Origin: Oxalobacter sp.
GTDB lineage: Bacteria > Pseudomonadota > Gammaproteobacteria > Burkholderiales > Burkholderiaceae_D
DNA length: 64,000 nucleotides
NCBI GenBank assembly: GCA_003605115.1
Contig: QZKY01000011.1
Location: 248,001-312,000, forward strand
Direction: 5' to 3'
Shown: positions 44,282 through 51,873 of the stretch, piece after piece
Position numbering within the stretch: position 1 is the stretch's first letter
Layout of the letters: each line of letters opens with the position of its first letter
Position numbers and translations under genes: made by a program
The notes under the pieces: model-generated
Told to the model about the DNA's origin: nothing
The model's database searches: none
What the model saw: only the letters and a program-made list of their open reading frames with translations

Positions 44282-44789
44282 CGCCCTGCTGTTTGTTTGC
44301 TTGCGCTAAAGCTATCGCCAGCTTGTCATCACGCTCACGTAAGAGCCAGTAGACCACACCAAGCGCCAGGGCAGCAGCACCCAGCGCGGCAATTTTTTCG
44401 GCAGTAATATCTACGGGGTTGAGGACGATGAATTTTCGTGTGAGTGCCAGTAAGCCGATGAGCAGCACGGTCTTCACCTGCATCAAACTGTCGCCCCGCA
44501 AGGCCATCCGGACGACGGAATGCAGGAACTCCATCGCAATCAGCAAGGTCATGATCATGCCAAACACCGCCTGGAAAACTTCGTGATCCAGGGGATTGAG
44601 CGCATCCTTGAGCAGCATGCTGACAATGGTGCGAATCACCTGGATGAGTGAGATAACAATGATGACGCCGATGGCAAAGCTCAAAATGACTGCGATGATT
44701 TTTTCAAAACGCTCGTGCAGCAGGAGTGGGCTTCTCCAGTACATCTTAATGAAGGTTTTGAGGCGGCTTTCCGGCAGATTGACGTCCAT
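44259..44789 (-). CDS. PsiE-family membrane protein
   Basis: 176 residues, four membrane helices (about 30-55, 74-92, 108-122, 132-148), matching PsiE (phosphate-starvation-inducible E). Typical stretches: ERFEKIIAVILSFAIGVIIV and KTVLLIGLLALTRKFIVLNP. The function of PsiE is unknown. Operon head of the psiE-MBL-sir2 group. No clear Pho box is visible. Confidence 0.85.
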   Translation of the reverse strand: MDVNLPESRLKTFIKMYWRSPLLLHERFEKIIAVILSFAIGVIIVISLIQVIRTIVSMLLKDALNPLDHEVFQAVFGMIMTLLIAMEFLHSVVRMALRGDSLMQVKTVLLIGLLALTRKFIVLNPVDITAEKIAALGAAALALGVVYWLLRERDDKLAIALAQANKQQGDANKNSG

Positions 44790-44944
44790 GATGGCTTTTC
44801 GGTGTGGTAGGAGGGATTCGTCTGGATATTCCAGACAGCCTCATTATATGGGTGCAATCTGTGCAACTTCAAGGGGTGGCGGGAGAAGCGTCTGTTTTTG
44901 GTTCTATGCCCACTTTTTCATTGATTTGAAATAAAAATCAGGTA

Positions 44945-44971
44945 TTGAAATCCTTGCTGCTGCCCTTATTT
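44945..44971 (+). promoter_or_regulatory. Possible sigma-32 heat-shock promoter for hsp20 genes
   Basis: TTGAAA (44945-44950), 12-bp spacer, CCCTTATTT (44963-44971), similar to the CTTGAAA / CCCCATNT boxes of sigma-32 promoters. It leaves an 80-base leader before the first hsp20 gene, which has a strong ribosome site (GAAGGAGGAC). Confidence 0.45.
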
Positions 44972-45058
44972 CGGTTCCAACGAAGATTCTGATGCTGCGT
45001 TTTGAGGCAAGGCTTCGACGTAGTGGTTTTGATAAATTGATTTGAAGGAGGACATTCC

Positions 45059-45496
45059 ATGTACCGTTCTTTTTTCTCACGCGATATTTTTTCGGAAATG
45101 GATCGCTTGCAACAGGAAATGCGGCAGGCATTCAATATTTCGCCCAGCATCCGTGGCTTTGCGCGCGGCGGTTTTCCTGGTGTGAATGTGGGCAGCACGC
45201 CGCAGTCCATTGAGATATTTGCTTTTGCGCCGGGCATTGATCCTGCGACTATCGAAGTGAATATCGAGCGTGGGGTGCTGACGATCAGTGGCGAACGCAA
45301 GAGCGATTTGGCCAACAAGGATCCGAAAGCCACCATTCATATTGATGAGCGCTTTGCCGGACGGTTCCGTCGGGTGATGAGTTTGCCGGATGACGCGGAC
45401 AGCACCGCAGTTGATGCGAAGTACCGCGATGGCGTGTTGCACATCAGCATTAAGCGTCGCGAGGCAGCCCAGCCTCGCCGTATCACTATTCAGTAA
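45059..45496 (+). CDS. Small heat-shock protein Hsp20 (first)
   Basis: 145 residues: alpha-crystallin domain (about 40-135) with the usual VNIERGVLTISGERKSD and the VDAKYRDGVLHISIKRRE end, and a short N-terminal arm (FSRDIFSEMDRLQQEMRQAF). ATP-independent holdase that keeps unfolding proteins soluble. No IxI motif is clear; the tail ends RRITIQ. Followed by a second hsp20, 16 bp away. Confidence 0.92.
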   Translation: MYRSFFSRDIFSEMDRLQQEMRQAFNISPSIRGFARGGFPGVNVGSTPQSIEIFAFAPGIDPATIEVNIERGVLTISGERKSDLANKDPKATIHIDERFAGRFRRVMSLPDDADSTAVDAKYRDGVLHISIKRREAAQPRRITIQ

Positions 45497-45512
45497 GCAA
45501 GGAGGATGAACC

Positions 45513-45914
45513 ATGAATACCAGTTGCTGTGCCATGACCAAACCCACTCAAACGGACAAGGTTTCCACCGCCGCAAATGAGACCGCTACCATGTTGCCCC
45601 CCGTGAACGTGGTGGAAGACAGCGAGGGGATTACCCTGACAGCCGACATGCCCGGTGTGCCCAAAGAAAAGCTGTCTTTACAGGTGGAATCCGACGCACT
45701 CATTATTGAAGGCGAGGTTTCACTGGCAATGCCGACAGGCATGGAAGCGACACACGTGGAATTCAGCTTGCCGCGCTATCGTCGGGTTTTTACCTTGTCG
45801 AAGGAGCTGGATAGTGAAAAAGTATCGGCAGAATTCAACCAGGGCGTGCTGAAGTTGCGCATTCCCAAGGCGGTTCACGCACAGGCGCGCAAGGTAGAAA
45901 TCAAGGTGGCATAG
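45513..45914 (+). CDS. Small heat-shock protein Hsp20 (second)
   Basis: 133 residues. Alpha-crystallin domain with GITLTADMPGVPKEKLSLQV and FNQGVLKLRIPKAV; the N-terminus (MNTSCCAMTKPTQTDK) contains a Cys pair that the first copy lacks. Tandem sHsps often form mixed oligomers. Ends at a strong terminator. Confidence 0.92.
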   Translation: MNTSCCAMTKPTQTDKVSTAANETATMLPPVNVVEDSEGITLTADMPGVPKEKLSLQVESDALIIEGEVSLAMPTGMEATHVEFSLPRYRRVFTLSKELDSEKVSAEFNQGVLKLRIPKAVHAQARKVEIKVA

Positions 45915-45979
45915 GCCGCTACAAAGTTTTGCTTGCTTGACACGCTTTCGTCACTTTTCTTTCCCATAATAACTTCCTG

Positions 45980-46004
45980 GCCAGCCTGCGGGCTGGCTTT
46001 TTTT
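45980..46004 (+). terminator. Intrinsic terminator after the hsp20 pair
   Basis: GCCAGCC (45980-45986) pairs with GGCTGGC (45991-45997), then seven T residues. Confidence 0.9.
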
Positions 46005-46109
46005 GTGTCTCGTGGGGGGAGCGCTTGATTGACTTACATCATGGCCTGGATTCCTCACATAGGGAAAATGGGGCTATAGCCGTCGAAGTCCATCATGGGA
46101 GGACGAATC

Positions 46110-46559
46110 ATGACCATTGGCTTTTACTGTAATCGTGAGGTGGTTGTTACGCACCCTGAAACAACGGTGCTCGAGGCTGCCAAGCTAATGCGCAAGCATC
46201 ACGTCGGAACCCTGATCGTAATTGAAAAGCGAGATGATCTGACGTACCCCATCGGGATCATTACGGATCGCGATCTTGTGTTGGGGGTAATGGCACCGGA
46301 ATTAAAAGCGGAAGCGATTTTCGTTTCGGACATCATGAATGAGAAACTCTACACTGTGCGAGAAGATGAAAGTCTGATGGAAACCATGCGCATCATGCGT
46401 GGACACGGCATTCGTCGGATTCCGGTGGTGGATCGACAGGGCAGTTTGCAGGGCATCGTGTCACTCGACGATTTGGTGATGTTGATTGCAGAAGAAATGG
46501 CTGAATTGTCTCAAATGATTGTGCACCAGAAAGCGCGGGAAATTAAGCTGCGCAAGTAA
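46110..46559 (+). CDS. CBS-pair domain protein
   Basis: 149 residues from ATG 46110 (GGGAGGACGAATC before it). Two CBS motifs: residues about 8-66 (VVTHPETTVLEAAKLMRKHH, then GIITDRDLVLGVM) and 78-130 (LYTVREDESLMETMRIMRGH, then GIVSLDDLVMLIAEEM). CBS pairs bind adenine nucleotides and regulate; stand-alone CBS proteins are stress-linked. The C-terminus adds a short helix. Confidence 0.88.
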   Translation: MTIGFYCNREVVVTHPETTVLEAAKLMRKHHVGTLIVIEKRDDLTYPIGIITDRDLVLGVMAPELKAEAIFVSDIMNEKLYTVREDESLMETMRIMRGHGIRRIPVVDRQGSLQGIVSLDDLVMLIAEEMAELSQMIVHQKAREIKLRK

Positions 46560-46600
46560 GGGTGCGGGATTCGTGCGGCATTGATTAACGACAAATTGCG

Positions 46601-46639
46601 CAACAAAACCGAGTAACAAAACCGAGCAACAAAACTGAG
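46601..46639 (+). repeat. Three tandem 13-bp repeats
   Basis: CAACAAAACCGAG, TAACAAAACCGAG and CAACAAAACTGAG lie head to tail right before the hydrolase gene (start 46650). They may tune translation by changing leader length. Confidence 0.7.
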
Positions 46640-46649
46640 AAGGGCGACC

Positions 46650-47288
46650 ATGTCCATTTCCAGAATTGATGTTGCGATACCCACGGAGGGTGCCTTGGTT
46701 GACGGAACGCTTATGGTTCCGTCAAACCCACGCGGTGTTGTGATTTTTGCGCATGGAAGTGGCAGCAGTCGCTTCTCTCCGCGCAATGCTTATGTTGCTG
46801 ACGTGCTGCAAAAAGAATCCATCGCGACCTTGCAGATCGATTTGTTGACCGACCAGGAAGATGCCAATCCTGAAGCGCGTTTCGATATTGCCTTACTTTC
46901 CACACGTCTCATGGACATCACCCGCTGGGTGGCTTCTCAAGCGTTAACCCGGCATTTACCCATCGGATATTTTGGTGCCAGCACGGGTGCAGCCGCCGCG
47001 CTCAAGGCTGCTGCGCGGCTAGGCGATATCATCGATGTGATTGTTTCGCGTGGCGGTCGCCCTGATCTGGCAGGGGATGAATGTCTGGAATCGGTTGTTG
47101 CGCCAACCTTGTTGATGGTGGGTGGCAAGGACGATGTGGTGATTACCTTGAACCGTGCTGCGATTGAAAAGCTGCATTGCGAAAAACAAATACTGATTGT
47201 GCCGGGCGCCACGCATTTGTTTGAGGAACCAGGCGCGCTGGAGCAAGTGGCGCGTTTTTCGGCAGACTGGTTTGTGCGTCGCTTTTGA
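46650..47288 (+). CDS. Alpha/beta hydrolase (dienelactone-hydrolase-like)
   Basis: 212 residues. RGVVIFAHGSGSSRFSPRN is the first strand plus oxyanion loop, IGYFGASTGAAAALKAA contains the nucleophile Ser in GASTG, VGGKDDVVI the acid Asp, and PGATHLFEEPG the His. Family members include dienelactone hydrolases and esterases; these GASTG-type proteins are often found with phosphoribosyltransferase domains, absent here. Substrate unknown. Confidence 0.82.
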   Translation: MSISRIDVAIPTEGALVDGTLMVPSNPRGVVIFAHGSGSSRFSPRNAYVADVLQKESIATLQIDLLTDQEDANPEARFDIALLSTRLMDITRWVASQALTRHLPIGYFGASTGAAAALKAAARLGDIIDVIVSRGGRPDLAGDECLESVVAPTLLMVGGKDDVVITLNRAAIEKLHCEKQILIVPGATHLFEEPGALEQVARFSADWFVRRF

Positions 47289-47501
47289 TGGAAGCGAAAA
47301 GAACTGCTCAGCCCTATCTCTTCTCTCATCCTCCATGACTGGGTTTCAATCTTCTGTCATGGCGAGATGCCTGATTGGCATCACAGTATTCCCGGACATT
47401 TCTCTTGGTTGATGGTTAAAAATGTGCGTGTTTCCGGTTAAAATCCGGGCTTTCTTTGCCGCGTATTTAATCAGCCCAACCCATGAGGAGAACCGGAAAC
47501 A

Positions 47502-48521
47502 ATGTCTGAACTCAGCTTTCCCTTTGATCGAAAGATGCCAGAATTCGGCGATACGATGGAAGTCGCCCCCGGTGTGCTCTGGCATCGCATGCCATTGCCG
47601 TTTGCACTGAATCATGTGAACCTGTGGTTGCTCAAGGAGGGGGATGGCTGGTGCGCCGTGGATACCGGTCTGACGATCGATCTGATCAAGGCCATCTGGG
47701 AAAAGTTGTTGCCGAAATATCCGCTCAAGCGCCAGATCGTGACGCACTATCATCCGGATCACATCGGCCTGGCCGGTTGGCTGGAACAGAAGACGGGCGC
47801 GCCGATGTGGACCACACAAGGGGAATATACGGGCGCATTGTGTTTTGCTGAAGAGGCCGGGAGTTACTGCGTCGATGCCATGATTGAAATGTTCCGTCAT
47901 CATGGTCTGGATCGCAAGCGTCTGGATGCCTTGAAAATGCGTGGCAATGTGTATCGTCAGGGTTTTCCCATCGTTCCTCCGACCTACCATCGCCTGTTTG
48001 ATAACCAGGTGTTCACCGTAGGCGATCACGACTGGCGTGTGATCATCGGCTATGGCCATGCGATGGAACACATCTCACTGTATTCGGAATCCTTGAAGGT
48101 GCTGATTTCCGGCGACATGCTCTTGCCGAGCATTTCCACCAACATTCCGGTGATTGCAGCCAATCCGCTCGGCAATCCGCTGCAATACTTCCTCGATTCG
48201 ATTCAACGTTTCCGCGCACTGCCGGAAGATACGCTGGTGTTGCCGTCGCATGGTCGCCCATTTCGCGGCATCAATGCGCGTGTGGATCAGCTTGAAGAGC
48301 ATCACAAGAATCGCTGCAACGTGTTGCTGGCGGCGGCACCGACGCCGAAGACAGCATGCGAGTTGTTGCCATTCCTGTTCGATCGCGACGTCACCGACAC
48401 GCATCAATCCATGTTTGCGATGAGTGAAACGATTGCGCACTTGAACTATCTGGAATATCAGGGACGACTCAAGCGGGAAGTTGGAGCAGAAGACGGCGTG
48501 GCGCGGTTTATGGCAATCTAG
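47502..48521 (+). CDS. Metallo-beta-lactamase fold hydrolase with C-terminal winged helix
   Basis: 339 residues. Metal site THYHPDHIGLAGWL (HxHxDH), then GYGHAMEHISLY, SGDMLLPSIS and LPSHGRPFRG. The C-terminal part (about 275-339; QSMFAMSETIAHLNYLEYQG) matches the BLACT_WH domain seen in LACTB-2-type hydrolases. Ribosome site GAGGAG upstream. Distinct from the MBL gene at 43289. Confidence 0.85.
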   Translation: MSELSFPFDRKMPEFGDTMEVAPGVLWHRMPLPFALNHVNLWLLKEGDGWCAVDTGLTIDLIKAIWEKLLPKYPLKRQIVTHYHPDHIGLAGWLEQKTGAPMWTTQGEYTGALCFAEEAGSYCVDAMIEMFRHHGLDRKRLDALKMRGNVYRQGFPIVPPTYHRLFDNQVFTVGDHDWRVIIGYGHAMEHISLYSESLKVLISGDMLLPSISTNIPVIAANPLGNPLQYFLDSIQRFRALPEDTLVLPSHGRPFRGINARVDQLEEHHKNRCNVLLAAAPTPKTACELLPFLFDRDVTDTHQSMFAMSETIAHLNYLEYQGRLKREVGAEDGVARFMAI

Positions 48522-48895
48522 CCGGGGGTAGCCCGGCGGCTACTTACCTTTCTTGTGGCTACGGCCGCTACGCTTAACATTCACTACGCTCATGTTAGCC
48601 TGCGCCGCAATCAGCCGTGAACGGCTGATTGTCTCGCCAAGAAAGGTAAGCCAAAGAAGGCGACCGCGAGACGCGCCCTTCGGGTTCCCGCTGCCAGTTC
48701 AGCAAAAGCGGGACGCAAAAAAACTCGCTTCGCTCAAACAGTTTTTGCGTCTCATCCGCTTTTGCCTTCTGTCAGCGGCAGCGTCTAAGCGGATAAAACA
48801 ACGCTCTGCAGATATTGTGAGTCTTGAACCATATGCCACTCATAGAGCCAGATCATATATACTGGTCAGCGTGACGTTTCTTGCAGTCTCTTCCC
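48521..48895. repeat. Intergenic hairpin repeat
   Basis: A 375-bp gap without a supported gene. It holds many nested stems: GCCGGG/CCCGGC (48521-48537), CTTACCTTTCTTG (48543-48555) with CAAGAAAGGTAAG (48638-48650), AATCAGCCGT/ACGGCTGATT (48609-48630), GACGCAAAAA (48712-48721) with TTTTTGCGTC (48742-48751), within an outer AGCAAAAGCGG/CCGCTTTTGC pair. This is the look of a dispersed intergenic repeat; GCCGCTACGCTT is shared with 20.97 kb. The frames in it are low-quality shadows. pdxH should start from a promoter near its end. Confidence 0.65.
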
Positions 48896-49534
48896 ATGAA
48901 AACACTCGCCGATTTGCGCAAAACCTACGCTCGTGAATCGCTCAACGAATCTTCCGTTGATCCCGACCCGATCGTTCAGTTCAAGACCTGGATGAACGAG
49001 GCGCTGGATGCGCAATTGCCGGAACCGAATGCGATGACCGTTGCCACCGTCAGTGCGGAGGGTCGTCCGTCGGCGCGTGTGTTATTGATCAAAGGCGTGG
49101 ACGAGCGTGGGTTTGTGTTTTTCACGAACTACGACAGTCACAAGGGGCACGATCTCGAAGTGAACCCGCACGCGGCCGTGGTGTTTTTCTGGACAGAACT
49201 GGAACGTCAGGTACGTATTGAAGGACGTGTTGAAAAACTCCCAGAAAACGAAAGCGATGAATATTTTGCTTCCCGCCCGCTGGATTCGCGCATCGGCGCA
49301 TGGGCTTCTGAACAAAGCAAGACGCTTTCCAGTCGCGCTGTTTTGGTTGCAAACGCGGCCAAATATGCTGCAAAATTTATGCTGGATCCACCACGCCCAC
49401 CGCATTGGGGCGGCTACGTGGTTATTCCGGAACGCATTGAATTCTGGCAGGGGCGACCCTCACGCTTGCATGATCGTATTGCGTATACGTTACAAGCTGA
49501 TGGCCGGTGGAAAATCGCGCGGCTGTATCCATGA
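48896..49534 (+). CDS. pdxH: Pyridoxamine 5'-phosphate oxidase
   Basis: 212 residues from ATG 48896. FMN-dependent oxidase that makes pyridoxal phosphate. Blocks: [53 protein letters not shown], and [20 protein letters not shown] at the C-terminus with the conserved final RLYP. Length and motifs fit PdxH. Alternative upstream ATG 48881 looks weaker. Confidence 0.95.
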   Translation: MKTLADLRKTYARESLNESSVDPDPIVQFKTWMNEALDAQLPEPNAMTVATVSAEGRPSARVLLIKGVDERGFVFFTNYDSHKGHDLEVNPHAAVVFFWTELERQVRIEGRVEKLPENESDEYFASRPLDSRIGAWASEQSKTLSSRAVLVANAAKYAAKFMLDPPRPPHWGGYVVIPERIEFWQGRPSRLHDRIAYTLQADGRWKIARLYP

Positions 49535-49543
49535 TTTGATGTG

Positions 49544-50404
49544 CTAGCCCAACTCCGGCGAGGTGACGCCATAGGTGCGTGAAATGGCGAGGTTCGGAAT
49601 GTTTTGCGTGTACATGCGTGCCGTTTCGAAAACGATTTCCATGCCATAACGTTTCGCGAGATCGAGCGCCAGAGGGTTCGATTCCGGCATGTCGATAAAG
49701 ATGTTTTCTTCTTCTCGCGTTTGTGCTCGCATGATCATGAAAAGCGTTTCGGCAATTTCGGGCGTATCAGCGAAAAGTGGCGCGATTTTCATGCCTTCAC
49801 GGCAGGGGCGCATGACACCGAAACCCACGAGTTTGCCGTTTTCTTTCATCCCGATCACCGTGCTGTATGGGATGCTGATCCACTTCTGAAAAAAGTCGCG
49901 CCGTGCTTCGGGAAAAAAATCGCGGTCGTAGGCGATGATGTCGTCAAGCGACAGAAAAGGCATGGACACAATTTTTTCGCACAGCGCCATGGGCGGCATG
50001 AGCCCACCGCCCTTGCAGCGATAGCCTATGTTGCGGTGTGCGAAGTGAAAACCGGATCGGGCATATTGTTCGCGCTTTGTCAGCACGCTATCCACGCCGA
50101 TCATCCGACCCTGTAAGCGATCGAGCGCGGCTTGCCAGAGTTGGAGCCCGTAGCCTTTCCCGCGATATTCCGGCTTGACGACGTAAAAACCGATGTGGCC
50201 AAATTTTTCACCGTAACGGATCGCGGAAATCATTGCGACTTTTTCATCGCCGAGCATGCCGATCAAAAAACCTTCTTCGTCGGCTGCGTGAAAAGCATCG
50301 GCATCGAAGATGCCTGGATTCCAACCTTCATCCTGCGCCCAATCCAGCGCGGTGTTGATTTCTTCGCGCGTCATGGAGCGGATGATGAAGGTGGGATCGT
50401 TCAT
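49544..50404 (-). CDS. GNAT N-acetyltransferase with C-terminal YitH-like domain
   Basis: 286 residues from ATG 50404, preceded by AGGAG. First domain GNAT: EYRGKGYGLQLWQAALDRL is the acetyl-CoA loop; the second domain (about 160-286; FFPEARRDFFQKWI and KLVGFGVMRPCREGMKIAPL) is a YitH/Acetyltransf_18 type. The substrate is unknown. It is 10 bp downstream of the SDR gene and likely in one operon. Confidence 0.85.
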   Translation of the reverse strand: MNDPTFIIRSMTREEINTALDWAQDEGWNPGIFDADAFHAADEEGFLIGMLGDEKVAMISAIRYGEKFGHIGFYVVKPEYRGKGYGLQLWQAALDRLQGRMIGVDSVLTKREQYARSGFHFAHRNIGYRCKGGGLMPPMALCEKIVSMPFLSLDDIIAYDRDFFPEARRDFFQKWISIPYSTVIGMKENGKLVGFGVMRPCREGMKIAPLFADTPEIAETLFMIMRAQTREEENIFIDMPESNPLALDLAKRYGMEIVFETARMYTQNIPNLAISRTYGVTSPELG

Positions 50405-50414
50405 GTCTACTCCT

Positions 50415-51344
50415 TTACATCTTAGCCTTGACCCCATCAACGCAGGTAGCCAGTGCTTTGGAAAGATGCGCGATTGCCGCGTCACGATTGAGTGTGGTGC
50501 GATAGCCGACCATTGTTTCCGCTTTTGCGGTGCTGAATTCCCAATCGTCGACGAGAAAGTCGCTGCCAGTCCATTGTTCTTTGGGAATGGCGATCACTTT
50601 TGCGTTGGGGTTCGCATGGCCCGCAATCATCTTCGCCAAGTCTTCCCACGTTAGGTACATTGTCGCGACGTTGAACAGTTCGCCTTTCGGTTTTTTGTCG
50701 AAGATGGCGAGCGCGCAGTTGGCGAAGTCGTCCAGTTGCAGGAAGCTGCCACCGCTGCCTGCAGGCACCACGACCTCGCCTTTTTCAATGGCGTCTTTCG
50801 CCATCGCGCGCAGGTTGCGACCACCGATGACGTCGCCATACGCGTACCAAATCATGATGTTGTTCGCGGCGATGCCGTGTTGTTCTGCATAGATTTTGCT
50901 GAGTGTTTCAGTCGCGAGTTTGGCCAAGGCATAAACCGGGTTGCGCGATTTTTCCACCAGATGCGCCTGGGTTTCATCGACGACTTTGGAAAGCGGTTTG
51001 CCGTAAGAAACGGCAGTCGTGGCGTTGAGCACGCTTTGTACGCCGAATTCCACGGCGGCATCCAGGATGTTGCGGTAGCCTTTGACGTCAATGTCGAGCA
51101 AGTCGTTCAAATCTTCGGAAAAACTCCAAGCCAGATGCAGCACGGCGTCTACGCCTTTGACAGCGTCGCGGATTTTTTCCTTGTCGGTGATATTGCACGC
51201 AAGGGTTTCCACTTTAGGATGCGTGAATTGTTTCAGACCTTCGGCGTCTCTGTCCATTACGCGTACGCTGTGACCTTGTTGCACGAAGGCGTTAACGACG
51301 TGCGGCCCCATGTTGCCGCAGCCGCCAGTAACGAGAATTTTCAT
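50415..51344 (-). CDS. NAD-dependent epimerase/dehydratase-like SDR
   Basis: 309 residues, extended SDR fold. TGGCGNMGPHVVNAFVQQGH is the nucleotide loop, VLHLAWSFSEDL follows the family pattern, and the catalytic YxxxK is YALAK (about residue 150) with ATTAVSYGKP before it. Likely a sugar-nucleotide or flavonoid-type reductase; no sugar genes are adjacent. Ribosome site GAGGAC before the ATG. Confidence 0.85.
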   Translation of the reverse strand: MKILVTGGCGNMGPHVVNAFVQQGHSVRVMDRDAEGLKQFTHPKVETLACNITDKEKIRDAVKGVDAVLHLAWSFSEDLNDLLDIDVKGYRNILDAAVEFGVQSVLNATTAVSYGKPLSKVVDETQAHLVEKSRNPVYALAKLATETLSKIYAEQHGIAANNIMIWYAYGDVIGGRNLRAMAKDAIEKGEVVVPAGSGGSFLQLDDFANCALAIFDKKPKGELFNVATMYLTWEDLAKMIAGHANPNAKVIAIPKEQWTGSDFLVDDWEFSTAKAETMVGYRTTLNRDAAIAHLSKALATCVDGVKAKM

Positions 51345-51367
51345 TGATATGTCCTCGATGATGTTGA

Positions 51368-51670
51368 TTAAAGTTTTGATTTCGTTTGGGGGGAACCGTA
51401 AGGCTGGATGGCGCTCAATACCTTGGCAAGGGCTTTGCGCTCCAGACCTGCATCGTACTGATTTTGCAATTCCATCCAGTAAAATTCTGAGACCTTGAAG
51501 TAGGCACCCAGGCGCAAGGCCGTATCGGGCGTTATCGCGCGCTCACCTTTGACGATTTGATTGATGCGACGCGGCGGTACGCCAATAGCTTTCGCCAGCG
51601 CATATTGACTCAAGTTGAGCGCTTGCAAAAAATCGGCTTGTAGCGTTTTCCCGGGATGCTTGGGGAGCAT
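51368..51670 (-). CDS. HigA-family XRE antitoxin, without a toxin beside it
   Basis: 100 residues. HigA signature PGKTLQADFLQALNLSQYA, HTH (YALAKAIGVPPRRINQIVKG), and TPDTALRLGAYFKVSEFYWM. HigA normally follows a HigB RNase gene; the 200 bp upstream hold no HigB frame. It starts the operon higA-SDR-GNAT, 23 bp before the SDR. The palindrome GGTGATAACACC (51700-51711) upstream may be its operator. It may now act as a plain repressor of the operon. Confidence 0.85.
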   Translation of the reverse strand: MLPKHPGKTLQADFLQALNLSQYALAKAIGVPPRRINQIVKGERAITPDTALRLGAYFKVSEFYWMELQNQYDAGLERKALAKVLSAIQPYGSPQTKSKL

Positions 51671-51873
51671 TTAATTTATCGCTGCTTAACAAAATAGGGT
51701 GATAACACCAAGCGTTAATAATATCAGTAAAAATCCGCAATTTAGCTGGATTTCTCATGTGGCTTTTGCAAGAGGTAACCCATTGCCGTTTTGCAAGTCA
51801 CTTTTCTATGGTGTGAGCCTTAAGTGGCGTACAATCGCCCTTTATGAAATATTTGGGATGAAAAGCTATTTAC

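Noticed and set aside
46601-46639. CRISPR-like repeat array
   Set aside because: The three 13-bp units are directly adjacent without spacers; no cas genes anywhere in the window.
48553-48936. 127-codon frame before pdxH
   Set aside because: It runs through the hairpin repeat and overlaps the pdxH start; composition follows the repeat and not a protein.
51671-51873. A HigB toxin gene or relic upstream of higA
   Set aside because: The minus-strand frames there lack the HigB/RelE pattern (no WRL..F block) and no remnant could be aligned by eye.
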